Positions 34,883-43,760 of a stretch of DNA of 64,000 bases are shown here, one piece after another (position 1 is the stretch's first letter; every line of letters starts with the position of its first letter). Origin of the DNA: Chryseobacterium sp. G0186 (GTDB lineage Bacteria; Bacteroidota; Bacteroidia; Flavobacteriales; Weeksellaceae); contig NZ_CP033918.1 in NCBI RefSeq assembly GCF_003815675.1, positions 4,402,001 through 4,466,000 of the forward strand, in the 5' to 3' direction. The notes below the pieces were generated by a model. That model made no database searches. It saw only the letters and a program-made list of their open reading frames with translations, and had not been told where the DNA came from. A program made the translations under genes and the position numbers.

Positions 34883-35506
34883 ATGTCATTATCTGATAGA
34901 AAAAATCATTGGGAAAAAATATACAATACCAAAGCTTTGGAAGAAGTAAGCTGGTATCAGCCTACACCCGAAACGTCATTAGCATTTATTAAAGAATTCA
35001 ATGTATCAAAAACGGCCAAAATAATTGATATTGGCGGAGGAGATAGTTTTTTTGTTGATCACTTGCTTGACTTGGGTTATCAGGACATTACAGTTTTAGA
35101 CATATCAGAGACAGCACTTAGTAAAGCTAAGCAACGACTTGGCGAAAAGTCAAACCGTGTAAAATGGATAGTTGAAGATGCCAGTACATTTAAACCCACA
35201 GAACAATATGATTTTTGGCACGACAGGGCTGCTTTTCATTTTTTGACAGAGGATAATGAAATTGAAAGCTACATCGATACGGTTAAACAGAACATTAAAC
35301 CAACAGGAATTTTGGTAATCGGGAGCTTTTCAGAACAAGGTCCGATAAAATGTAGTGGTATTGAAATCAAACAGTATTCTGAAAGTTCATTGGAAAGTCG
35401 CTTTAAGGAACATTTCAATAAAATAGAATGCTTTACCGTAGACCACAGAACACCTTTTAATACCAATCAGAACTTTGTGTTTTGCAGTTTTAGAAGAAAA
35501 AGATGA
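34883..35506 (+). CDS. Class I SAM-dependent methyltransferase
   Basis: 207 residues. AKIIDIGGGDSFFVDHLL is SAM motif I, ITVLDISETALSKAKQRL motif II, and YDFWHDRAAFHFL follows. The N-terminal HWEKIYNTKALEEVSWYQP is typical of a small family found with metal or metalloid genes in many bacteria. It lacks the Cys pairs that define ArsM arsenite methyltransferases (only CSGI, IECF and VFC are seen), so direct arsenic methylation is doubtful. It is the last gene of the arsenic operon. Confidence 0.85.
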   Translation: MSLSDRKNHWEKIYNTKALEEVSWYQPTPETSLAFIKEFNVSKTAKIIDIGGGDSFFVDHLLDLGYQDITVLDISETALSKAKQRLGEKSNRVKWIVEDASTFKPTEQYDFWHDRAAFHFLTEDNEIESYIDTVKQNIKPTGILVIGSFSEQGPIKCSGIEIKQYSESSLESRFKEHFNKIECFTVDHRTPFNTNQNFVFCSFRRKR

Positions 35507-35767
35507 GTTGGAATAAAAATATCGATAAAAAAATGAAATGGCAGATCTTATCAAAGTTTCACCATTCATTTTAGTTTGTTGATGTAGTAGACAGACAGCT
35601 TCACAGTATCATTAGTCAAAAATAAAACAGATGAAAAATCTACATTTGATTGTCGTTTGTTAATAGTTGCGAAATTTAAAAAGTTTATTAATAATAAGTT
35701 TTTGTTTTTCAAGAATTTTTATTTTAAAAGTTTTTAGAATATTTAGTTAAACTTTGAAAAATATATT

Positions 35768-35775
35768 TATATTTG
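35768..35775 (+). promoter_or_regulatory. -7 promoter box before the small exported protein
   Basis: TATATTTG fits TAnnTTTG and ends 4 bp before the GTG start at 35780, so the mRNA would be nearly leaderless. The same TTTATATTTGTAAA string precedes the gene at 52136. Confidence 0.5.
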
Positions 35776-35779
35776 TAAA

Positions 35780-36109
35780 GTGAGATTAGTTAAGTTCTTT
35801 TTAATTATTTATTTCATGGTGCTTGCCGTAGTGCCTTGTAATGATATCCATGCGCAGTCTCCAAATAATTCTAAAGATTCTTACAGTACTATCAGCAATT
35901 CTGAAGATTCTCATTCTAAAGACAAAGGAGATATTTGTTCTCCATTATGTACTTGTAACTGTTGTCAGATAACAGTAGCTTCTTTTAAAAGTGAACCTCT
36001 TCCACTTCAAAAAAAGGTCACTGAATATTTTTCAAAAAAGATTCATTTTCAGAAAAATGACTTTGCGTATTTGGTATACGACCAAATTTGGCAACCCCCC
36101 AAGATTTAG
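35780..36109 (+). CDS. Small exported Cys-containing protein ending IWQPPKI
   Basis: 109 residues from a GTG. A signal peptide (LVKFFLIIYFMVLAVVPC, then HAQ) leads to a short mature region with CSPLCTCNCC and a fixed end YDQIWQPPKI. It resembles small proteins that precede CzcA/CusA genes in Bacteroidota, which I recall as DUF6660 (not certain). The Cys cluster suggests metal sensing or binding in the periplasm (inference). A longer relative lies at 55209. The RND pump follows in the same direction. Confidence 0.75.
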   Translation: MRLVKFFLIIYFMVLAVVPCNDIHAQSPNNSKDSYSTISNSEDSHSKDKGDICSPLCTCNCCQITVASFKSEPLPLQKKVTEYFSKKIHFQKNDFAYLVYDQIWQPPKI

Positions 36110-36265
36110 TTTTTATTGATTCAATGAAAGGTGCGTGTCTTTCATCAATTTGTCATGGATACTTTGCAATATGATTGCATTGTAATCCTGTTCATCTTTG
36201 TATTTCGTTTTAGGTTCATCACAATTGATGAACACATTTCGAATTTCAATAAAAACTTAAATTCA

Positions 36266-39200
36266 ATGTTAGATAATATCATAAGATTTAGCATCAAAAA
36301 TAAAATCATCATAGGCTTGATGACTTTGATGTTAGTCATTTGGGGTGCTTGGAGCGCCACAAAATTACCTATTGATGCCGTACCGGACATCACCAACAAT
36401 CAGGTACAGATTATTACAGTTTGCCCGACGCTTGCAGGACAGGAAGTGGAGCAACTCGTTACTTTTCCAATCGAGCAAAGTATTGCCAATGTCCCAAATA
36501 TTGAAGAAACAAGAAGTATTTCAAGGTTTGGGCTATCAGTTATTACCGTTGTTTTCAAAGAAGATGTAGACGTTTATTTTGCCCGTCAGTTAATCAGCGA
36601 ACAATTAAAAAGAGCTGCCGAAGAAATTCCGAAAGGTGTGGGAACACCTGAAATGGCTCCTGTAAGTACAGGTTTGGGCGAAGTCTATCAATATATTCTT
36701 CACCCTAAAAAAGGCAGTGAGAAAAAATACAGCAGTAAGGAGCTAAGAACAATGCAGGACTGGATTGTCCGCAGACAGCTTAACGGAACTCCTGGTGTTG
36801 CGGAAATTAACAGCTTTGGAGGAGAGTTGAAACAGTATGAAGTTGCAGTAAATCCAAACCGTCTAAAAGCAATGGGAGTAAGTATTACAGATATATTTAC
36901 TGCTTTAGAGAAAAACAATCAAAACACCGGAGGTGCTTATATTGATAAAAAGCCGAATGCCTATTTTATTCGTGGAATCGGAATCGTTACTTCGATTGAA
37001 GATGTAAAAAATATAGCTGTCAAAAATGAAACGGGTAGTGTTCCGATTTTCATTAAAGATGTAGCCAATGTTGGCTTAGGCCACGCAGTCCGTTATGGAG
37101 CTTTGACTTATAATGGCGAAGTAGATGCAGTGGGAGGTGTAATTATGATGCTGAAAGGCGCCAATAGTAATGAAGTCGTTCAAAGAGTTAAAGAAAAAAT
37201 TCCTACCATTCAGAAATCGCTTCCGGCAGATGTTGTGATTGAGCCATTTTTGGACAGAACAGATCTGGTAGGAAGAGCAATCAGTACTGTAGAAAAAAAC
37301 CTGATTGAAGGAGCATTGATCGTAATCTTTGTCTTGGTTATTTTCCTTGGAAATTTAAGAGCTGGTTTGATTGTAGCTTCAGCAATTCCCCTTTCATTGC
37401 TATTTGCTTTAGGAATGATGAATGTTTTTGGGGTAAGCGCCAACCTGATGAGTTTAGGAGCTATTGATTTTGGTTTGATTGTAGATGGTGCAGTGATTAT
37501 TGTCGAAGCCACCCTTCATCATCTTGGAATGAGAAAAAGTATGAAGGTAATGACTCAAAATGAAATGGATGAAGAGGTTTTCCTTTCTGCGTCAAAGATT
37601 AGAAGCAGTGCTGCATTCGGAGAGATCATTATTTTAATCGTTTATATTCCGATTCTAACTTTAGTGGGTGTTGAAGGTAAAATGTTCACACCAATGGCTA
37701 AGACAGTAGGGTTTGCAATTCTAGGAGCTTTGATTTTGTCACTGACTTACATTCCTATGATGAGTGCCTTGATCTTATCAAAAAAACCTTCTCATAAAGA
37801 GACTTTCTCAGATAAGATGATGAACAGACTCCAAAAAATCTATCAGCCTCTTTTGGAAAAAGCTTTGAAAATTAAATATTGGCTGGTGGGAGTAACAGTT
37901 GCCATATTTGCCGTTGCAGTTCTGATTTTTGGTAGAATGGGAGGAGAATTTATTCCTCAATTACAGGAAGGAGATTTTGCTTTTCACTGTATTTTACCAC
38001 AGGGAAGTTCTTTAAGTCAAAGTATAGAAACTTCAATGCAGGCTTCAAGAATTATCAAGCAATTCGATGAGGTAAAAATGGTTGTCGGAAAAACAGGAGC
38101 TGCAGAAGTCCCTACTGATCCTATGCCGCCGGAAGCCACGGATATGATTGTCGTACTAAAACCACAGGATGAATGGAAAACCAAGAAATCCTATGAACAA
38201 TTAGCCGACGAAATTTCTGAAAAACTGGAAACCATTCCAGGAGTTTTCTTTGAAAAAAACCAGCCGATCCAAATGCGTTTTAATGAACTAATGACCGGTA
38301 TCAGACAGGACGTTGCGGTGAAGATATTTGGTGAGAATTTAGATTCATTGGCAATTTATGCAGATAAAACAGCAAAAGTTATTCAATTGGTTCAGGGAGC
38401 AACTTCCCCACAAATAGAACGTGTTAGTGGGCTACCGCAGATTAATGTGGAATATGACAGAACAAGAATGGCCAATTATGGACTGAATATTCAGGATGTT
38501 AACAGTGCTGTAAGTACTGCATTTGCAGGACAGGCAGCAGGGCAGGTTTTCGAAAATGAAAGAAGATTCGATCTTGTTGTCCGTTTAGACAGTCTGAACA
38601 GAACTAATATCGATGATGTAAATAACCTGATGATCTCCACCAATTCCGGAGTGCAGGTTCCTCTTTCACAGGTGGCAAATGTCAGTTATAAATTAGGTCC
38701 CGCACAAATCAGTCGTGAGGCAGGAAAAAGAAGAATTGTTATCGGTTTCAATGTCAAAGGCAGAGATGTTGAAAGCGTTGTGGAAGATATTCAGAAAAAG
38801 CTGGATCAACAGGTTAAACTTCCGTCGGGATATTATTTCACCTATGGTGGTCAGTTTGAAAATCTAAAGGCGGCGAGCGCAAGGTTGATGATTGCTGTTC
38901 CTGTGTCGTTGCTACTGATCTTTATGCTTTTATATTTTACATTTCACTCTTTTAAACAGGCTGCGCTAATTTTTACAGCCATTCCAATGAGTGCTATTGG
39001 TGGTGTTTTCGCTTTAATATTAAGAGATATGCCATTCAGTATCAGTGCAGGAATTGGATTTATTGCTTTATTTGGAGTTGCGGTTTTGAACGGAATTGTT
39101 TTGATAGGCACTTTCAACCAACTGGAAAAAGAAGGCGAAACCGATATTCTAAAGCGCGTATTGGTAGGTGCCAAAACGAGGTTGAGACCCGTTTTGATGA

Positions 39201-40630
39201 CAGCGACGGTGGCTTCATTAGGATTTTTGCCAATGGCAATTTCTACGGGAGCAGGAGCAGAAGTTCAGAAACCACTGGCAACAGTTGTTATTGGAGGTTT
39301 GGTAACAGCTACATTCCTGACATTATTTGTATTGCCTATGCTTTATATTATTTTTAATACAAAAATCAACATAAAGAAAATAGGTAATAAATCAGTTGCA
39401 ACACTTGTGATATTAGGATTCTTATTTTTAGGTCAGACTTTTAAAGCACAGCAGGGTAATCCGTTGAGTCTTGAGGAGGCTACCAAGATGGCGCTAACCA
39501 ACAATAACCTGATGAAGTCAAAAGATCTGGATATTAAGGCCACGGAAGCATTATTGCCTACCGCCAAAGAACTTCCTAAAATGAATGCAGATATGCAATT
39601 GGGACAGTATAACTCGAAAAAGTTTGATCAAATGTTTTCCATTTCTCAGACAATTCCATTTCCCAGCTTATTTAAAGCCAAAAAAGACCTTATTAACGAG
39701 CAGGTGAAAGGTAAACAAATAAGTAAAGAGGTGTCTGCAAATGAACTCGCTAAACAGGTTAGAACATATTATTATCAGATTGAGTACTTGCAGTACAATC
39801 AGACAAAACTTCAAAACCTGGACAGCTTATATACCGATTTTATTAGAATTGCAACAGTTAGGTTTAAAGCGGGAGATGTTAAAAAAATTGAAATTAATAC
39901 CGCTGAAACGCAGAAAGGAGAAATTAATCTGTTACTCAAACAAAATTGGGTGTATTTGATTAATGCTTACAAAAACCTAAAGGCACTTTTAAATACTTCT
40001 GAGGATTTTACCATATTATATGATGAGAATTATCATCCTCTGAAAGCGGATTATGTTCTGGACAGTACTGTTGTTGCAAGACATCCTACGGTAAGGGCTT
40101 TTTATCAGGATATGGAGATTGCTGAGAAAAACAAAAAGGTTGAAAAGTCCCTAGGTTTACCGGATTTCACAATAGGTTATACAAATCAGTCACTGATTGG
40201 TTTTCAGACTGTAAATGGAATGGATCAATATTTTAACGGTGGAAACAGATTTCATTCTGCAACAATTGGAGTTTCTATTCCATTAACTTTTGGTGCAACC
40301 AAGGCGAGAATTCGTTCACTGGATTATCAAAAGCAAATGGCGGAGTCCAATGCGAAGTTTCAGCAAAAACAATTGGAAGCACAGCTTGAAAATGCTTTGA
40401 ACCAATATCAGCAAAATATAAAACAGTATGATTACTATGTCAATCTGGCTATTCCAAATGCTGAGAAGATTACAAAAGCAGGGCAGTTGGGATATAAAAC
40501 AGGGGAAATATCATATGTGGAATATCTTTTTGCTTTGCAGACTTCTACCAATATTCAGTTGAAATATCTGCAATCCATTCAGCAGGTCAATGAATCTGTC
40601 ATTATCATTAATTCAATAATCAATCAATAA
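36266..40630 (+). CDS. czcA: CzcA-type RND pump fused to a TolC-type outer-membrane channel
   Basis: 1454 residues from MLDNIIRFSIKNKI; 45 upstream codons in frame are rejected as not RND-like. Residues 1 to about 1035 are a heavy-metal RND pump. DFGLIVDGAVIIVEA puts Asp401, Asp407 and Glu414 in membrane helix 4, the CzcA signature for divalent cations (Zn/Co/Cd/Ni) rather than the CusA copper type. Residues 1043-1063 look like an internal signal peptide (VATLVILGFLFLGQTFKAQ), and from 1064 to the end is a coiled-coil TolC/CzcC-like domain. The tripartite system is completed by czcB, 71 bp downstream. Confidence 0.93.
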   Translation: MLDNIIRFSIKNKIIIGLMTLMLVIWGAWSATKLPIDAVPDITNNQVQIITVCPTLAGQEVEQLVTFPIEQSIANVPNIEETRSISRFGLSVITVVFKEDVDVYFARQLISEQLKRAAEEIPKGVGTPEMAPVSTGLGEVYQYILHPKKGSEKKYSSKELRTMQDWIVRRQLNGTPGVAEINSFGGELKQYEVAVNPNRLKAMGVSITDIFTALEKNNQNTGGAYIDKKPNAYFIRGIGIVTSIEDVKNIAVKNETGSVPIFIKDVANVGLGHAVRYGALTYNGEVDAVGGVIMMLKGANSNEVVQRVKEKIPTIQKSLPADVVIEPFLDRTDLVGRAISTVEKNLIEGALIVIFVLVIFLGNLRAGLIVASAIPLSLLFALGMMNVFGVSANLMSLGAIDFGLIVDGAVIIVEATLHHLGMRKSMKVMTQNEMDEEVFLSASKIRSSAAFGEIIILIVYIPILTLVGVEGKMFTPMAKTVGFAILGALILSLTYIPMMSALILSKKPSHKETFSDKMMNRLQKIYQPLLEKALKIKYWLVGVTVAIFAVAVLIFGRMGGEFIPQLQEGDFAFHCILPQGSSLSQSIETSMQASRIIKQFDEVKMVVGKTGAAEVPTDPMPPEATDMIVVLKPQDEWKTKKSYEQLADEISEKLETIPGVFFEKNQPIQMRFNELMTGIRQDVAVKIFGENLDSLAIYADKTAKVIQLVQGATSPQIERVSGLPQINVEYDRTRMANYGLNIQDVNSAVSTAFAGQAAGQVFENERRFDLVVRLDSLNRTNIDDVNNLMISTNSGVQVPLSQVANVSYKLGPAQISREAGKRRIVIGFNVKGRDVESVVEDIQKKLDQQVKLPSGYYFTYGGQFENLKAASARLMIAVPVSLLLIFMLLYFTFHSFKQAALIFTAIPMSAIGGVFALILRDMPFSISAGIGFIALFGVAVLNGIVLIGTFNQLEKEGETDILKRVLVGAKTRLRPVLMTATVASLGFLPMAISTGAGAEVQKPLATVVIGGLVTATFLTLFVLPMLYIIFNTKINIKKIGNKSVATLVILGFLFLGQTFKAQQGNPLSLEEATKMALTNNNLMKSKDLDIKATEALLPTAKELPKMNADMQLGQYNSKKFDQMFSISQTIPFPSLFKAKKDLINEQVKGKQISKEVSANELAKQVRTYYYQIEYLQYNQTKLQNLDSLYTDFIRIATVRFKAGDVKKIEINTAETQKGEINLLLKQNWVYLINAYKNLKALLNTSEDFTILYDENYHPLKADYVLDSTVVARHPTVRAFYQDMEIAEKNKKVEKSLGLPDFTIGYTNQSLIGFQTVNGMDQYFNGGNRFHSATIGVSIPLTFGATKARIRSLDYQKQMAESNAKFQQKQLEAQLENALNQYQQNIKQYDYYVNLAIPNAEKITKAGQLGYKTGEISYVEYLFALQTSTNIQLKYLQSIQQVNESVIIINSIINQ

Positions 40631-40701
40631 AATGAAATGCCTGTAATGCTATTAATTAATCAGTATTACAGGTACTTCATCTGACAAATAAATTTATAAA
40701 G

Positions 40702-42021
40702 ATGAAAATCAAATATAGTATTGTATCTCTAGCTTTAATTTCACTTTTTGCTGTTAGTTGCGGAAAGAAAGATACAGCGGAAGCAACAACAGAAAAACCC
40801 AAAACAGAACAAGCTGAAGAGGGTGCTCACGAAGAAGGACCGAAAACTATTGCTGAACTTACAGAAGAACAAATGAAATCTGTAGGAGTCTTACTGGGAC
40901 AAGTTGAAATGAAAGACCTAACGTCAACCATAAAAGCCAACGGATTGTTGAGGGTTCCTAATGATAAAAAAGCTACAGTGACCTCTTTATATGGAGGTGT
41001 TATTAAGACCATTAATTTTCAGATTGGTGATTATGTAAGAAAAGGGCAGGTGTTGGCAAGCATCAGTAATCCAGAATACATTCAGCTGCAGGAGCAATAT
41101 TTAACCGTAAACAGTCGAATATCTTTTGCAGAGCAGGAATTCAGAAGGCAGAAAGAGCTATTTGACAATGATGCAGGAGCCAAAAAGAATCTACAGAGTT
41201 CTGATGCCGAACTGAAGAGTCTGAGAACACAAAGAGCATCTTTACAGAGACAACTTCAGCTGATGGGAATAAGCCCAGGAAAGGTTAATAACAGGAATCT
41301 ACGTTCAGGATTGGTCATTACTGCTCCTATAAGTGGTATTATAAGTAATATCAATGCGCAGATAGGAAGTTATGTGGATGTTTCGTCTCCAGTTTTGGAA
41401 ATGATTGATAACAGTTCGATTCATTTGGATCTTCAAGTTTTCGAAAGAGACCTTCCTAAAATGAAAGTAGGTCAAAATGTACAGTTTAAGCTGACCAATA
41501 ACCCTGAAATGCTTTATAATGCAAAAGTTTATAGTATTGGTTCTTCTTTTGAAAATGAAAGCAAGACCATTTCTGTTCATGCCAATGTTACAGGAAATAA
41601 AGTGGGGTTGATCGACGGAATGAATATCACAGGTGTAATTAATCTTGAGAGTGCGACAACGCCTGCAGTTCCCGATGAGGCAATTGTAGAGGCTGACGGT
41701 AAGTTCTATGTATTTGTACAGACAGACAAAAAAGCTGAGGAGCATGAAGCTCTAGAGAAGGCAGATGATGATCATGGACATGGACATGATGAAGGAGAAG
41801 CTGAACACGGTCACAAAAATGAACAGGAAGCTGGAAATCACGCGAAAGAACAGGGGAAGAAAATGAATTTTGAAAAAGTTGAAGTGGCGAAAGGTTCATC
41901 AGAAATGGGCTATACCGCTATTACTCCTGTTACTGAAATTCCAAAAGATGCAAAGATTGTCGTTAAAGGAGCTTTCTTCGTGAATGCTAAACTATCGAAC
42001 GCTGGAGATCATGGGCATTAG
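40702..42021 (+). CDS. czcB: RND periplasmic adaptor, CzcB-like lipoprotein
   Basis: 439 residues. Lipobox LFAVSC, then an acidic linker, the barrel-sandwich region (TVTSLYGGVIKTINFQIGD, GLVITAPISGIISNI), an alpha-hairpin (residues ~130-185) and beta domains. A His/Glu-rich loop at about 355-378 (HGHGHDEGEAEHGHKNEQ) is a likely metal-collecting segment. It bridges the CzcA pump and the outer-membrane channel. A hairpin with inner CCTGTAAT/ATTACAGG arms lies in the 71-bp gap before it, and a terminator follows. Confidence 0.92.
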   Translation: MKIKYSIVSLALISLFAVSCGKKDTAEATTEKPKTEQAEEGAHEEGPKTIAELTEEQMKSVGVLLGQVEMKDLTSTIKANGLLRVPNDKKATVTSLYGGVIKTINFQIGDYVRKGQVLASISNPEYIQLQEQYLTVNSRISFAEQEFRRQKELFDNDAGAKKNLQSSDAELKSLRTQRASLQRQLQLMGISPGKVNNRNLRSGLVITAPISGIISNINAQIGSYVDVSSPVLEMIDNSSIHLDLQVFERDLPKMKVGQNVQFKLTNNPEMLYNAKVYSIGSSFENESKTISVHANVTGNKVGLIDGMNITGVINLESATTPAVPDEAIVEADGKFYVFVQTDKKAEEHEALEKADDDHGHGHDEGEAEHGHKNEQEAGNHAKEQGKKMNFEKVEVAKGSSEMGYTAITPVTEIPKDAKIVVKGAFFVNAKLSNAGDHGH

Positions 42022-42030
42022 TAAACTCAA

Positions 42031-42066
42031 AGAGTGAAATTAACCTTAAGGTGTTTCACTCTTATT
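42031..42066 (+). terminator. Terminator after czcB
   Basis: AGAGTGAAA (42031-42039) pairs with TTTCACTCT (42054-42062); an inner ACCTTAAGGT palindrome lengthens the fold. A short T-rich run follows. Confidence 0.7.
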
Positions 42067-42075
42067 TAAAAATTA

Positions 42076-42822
42076 ATGATTATGGCCTTAAAACAAGAAC
42101 TTGAAAAACAAGGTAACTGGCTGTTCAGATACAGAAGTTTTTTACCGCTTATCATTCTTTTCATTGGTTTAGCAGTTTTTATTGAGACCAACTGGAACAG
42201 AAGTAGCTCTGAATGTAATGTTTATTATGAATTGTTTTGCCTCCTTATAAGTATTTTCGGATTAAGCATAAGAATTTACACAGTTGGTTTTACTCCAAAA
42301 AATACATCAGGCAGAAACACAAAAGCGGGTCAGGTGGCTGATGAATTAAATACAACAGGAATTTACAGTATTGTCAGAAATCCACTGTATCTCGGAAATT
42401 TCTTTATGTGGCTTGGTGTAGCTCTGTTTACTGAAAACATATGGTTTATAGTTTCATTCATCCTTTTTTATTGGATCTATTATGAAAGAATCATATTTGC
42501 TGAGGAGCAGTTTCTTGAAAGAAAATTTGGGGATTATTATATCAGGTGGACTGAAAGAGTACCTCCGTTTATACCTAATTTTTCATTGTTCAAAAGTAAT
42601 CAGCTGAGGTTCAGTATCAGAAAAGTTTTGCTTAAAGAAAAAAACGGACTTTTTGCCATCTTTCTGATTTTTACTGTATTTGATCTTACGGCAGAAGTTA
42701 TGAATAACCACCTTCATTTCAATAATGTTTTTATTACAGGTTGCATAGTGACTATGCTGTTATATGTGGTCTTGAAAATAATAAAAAGAAATAAAGGGTT
42801 TTCCCTCGAAATTAAAAGGTAG
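42076..42822 (+). CDS. Isoprenylcysteine-methyltransferase-like membrane protein (CzcN-like)
   Basis: 248 residues with about six membrane segments. GIYSIVRNPLYLGNFFMWLG and the later FAEEQFLERKFGDYYIRW are the SAM/substrate signature of the ICMT/PEMT membrane methyltransferases. In Cupriavidus the protein CzcN/NccN encoded beside czc/ncc pumps belongs to this family, so its place after czcAB is meaningful. The substrate is unknown; lipid or lipid A is plausible. A second ATG two codons in is an alternative start. Confidence 0.82.
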   Translation: MIMALKQELEKQGNWLFRYRSFLPLIILFIGLAVFIETNWNRSSSECNVYYELFCLLISIFGLSIRIYTVGFTPKNTSGRNTKAGQVADELNTTGIYSIVRNPLYLGNFFMWLGVALFTENIWFIVSFILFYWIYYERIIFAEEQFLERKFGDYYIRWTERVPPFIPNFSLFKSNQLRFSIRKVLLKEKNGLFAIFLIFTVFDLTAEVMNNHLHFNNVFITGCIVTMLLYVVLKIIKRNKGFSLEIKR

Positions 42823-42853
42823 AAAACATATAAATATTAAATACAAAAAAACT

Positions 42854-43732
42854 ATGTTACTCAACAAAAGAATTTCAATAGGATATTTTGTCCGTCAGAT
42901 TAAGTACCAGATCATATTGATTGTATTTTTTGCTTTTCTTATAGGTTTTTTGGATGATATATCTTTATTTAAAAAAATATCTATTCCATTAAGCATCCCC
43001 GCTTTGCTGGGAACGGCAGTGTCATTACTTCTGGCATTCAGAACAGCACAGTCATATGAAAGATGGTGGGAGGCAAGAACCGTATGGGGAGCTATAGTCA
43101 ATGACTCAAGATCTTTTATAAGATTAGTAAGACAGTTTGTTCCTGAACTACCTGAGGAGAGCAGGGTATTTACAGAAAGACAGATCGTGTGGGTGTATGC
43201 ATTAGGTGAAGCGTTGAGAAAACAGGTATTTTCAGATAAAGTGAAGAATTATCTGCAGTCCCATAATATTACAGGAACAAATATTCCTAATGCAATTTTG
43301 GATAAGCATTCTGAACATATTAGAAAAATTGCTGCAGAAGGTCGTATTTCAGATTTTAAAGAAGTTCAGTTAAATGAGGTTCTTATGAGATTATGTGACA
43401 GCATGGGAAAATGCGAGCGTTTGAAAAATACAGTATTTCCAAGAGCTTACAGTATCCTGCTTCATACATTGATTTATGTTTTTGCTTTTTTACTGCCTTT
43501 TGGTTTGGAAGATTCTCAGTTGACTGTTGAAATAGCGACTACTATCATTGTCCCTATTATATTTATTACGATAGAGAAAACAGCTATTATCATGCAGGAT
43601 CCTTTTGAGAATACTCCTGTTGATACGCCAATGACAGCTTTGGCTCACACGATTGAAATTAACCTTCTTCAAATGATTGGTGAGAAAAATATTCCCGCTA
43701 AAAGACAGAATGATTCCTATTTTGAAATGTAG
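42854..43732 (+). CDS. Bestrophin-family channel protein
   Basis: 292 residues with membrane segments near the N-terminus (IILIVFFAFLIGFL and a second one) and near 205-250. LLAFRTAQSYERWWEARTVWG is the diagnostic bestrophin/UPF0187 block, and PFENTPVDTPMTALAHTIE is the conserved C-terminal segment. Bacterial bestrophins form pentameric ion channels, the known one being cation-selective. A direct role in metal resistance is not established; it lies between czc genes in the same direction with 31-bp and 28-bp gaps. Confidence 0.87.
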   Translation: MLLNKRISIGYFVRQIKYQIILIVFFAFLIGFLDDISLFKKISIPLSIPALLGTAVSLLLAFRTAQSYERWWEARTVWGAIVNDSRSFIRLVRQFVPELPEESRVFTERQIVWVYALGEALRKQVFSDKVKNYLQSHNITGTNIPNAILDKHSEHIRKIAAEGRISDFKEVQLNEVLMRLCDSMGKCERLKNTVFPRAYSILLHTLIYVFAFLLPFGLEDSQLTVEIATTIIVPIIFITIEKTAIIMQDPFENTPVDTPMTALAHTIEINLLQMIGEKNIPAKRQNDSYFEM

Positions 43733-43760
43733 TTTAAATACATGATAACATCTTGAAATT

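Noticed and set aside
34883-35506. ArsM arsenite methyltransferase
   Set aside because: The protein lacks the conserved Cys set of ArsM and is shorter; only general class I methyltransferase motifs are present.
36131-36265. 45-codon upstream extension of the RND pump
   Set aside because: RND pumps begin with a short amphipathic stretch such as MLDNIIRFSIKN; the extension is aromatic-rich and unrelated.
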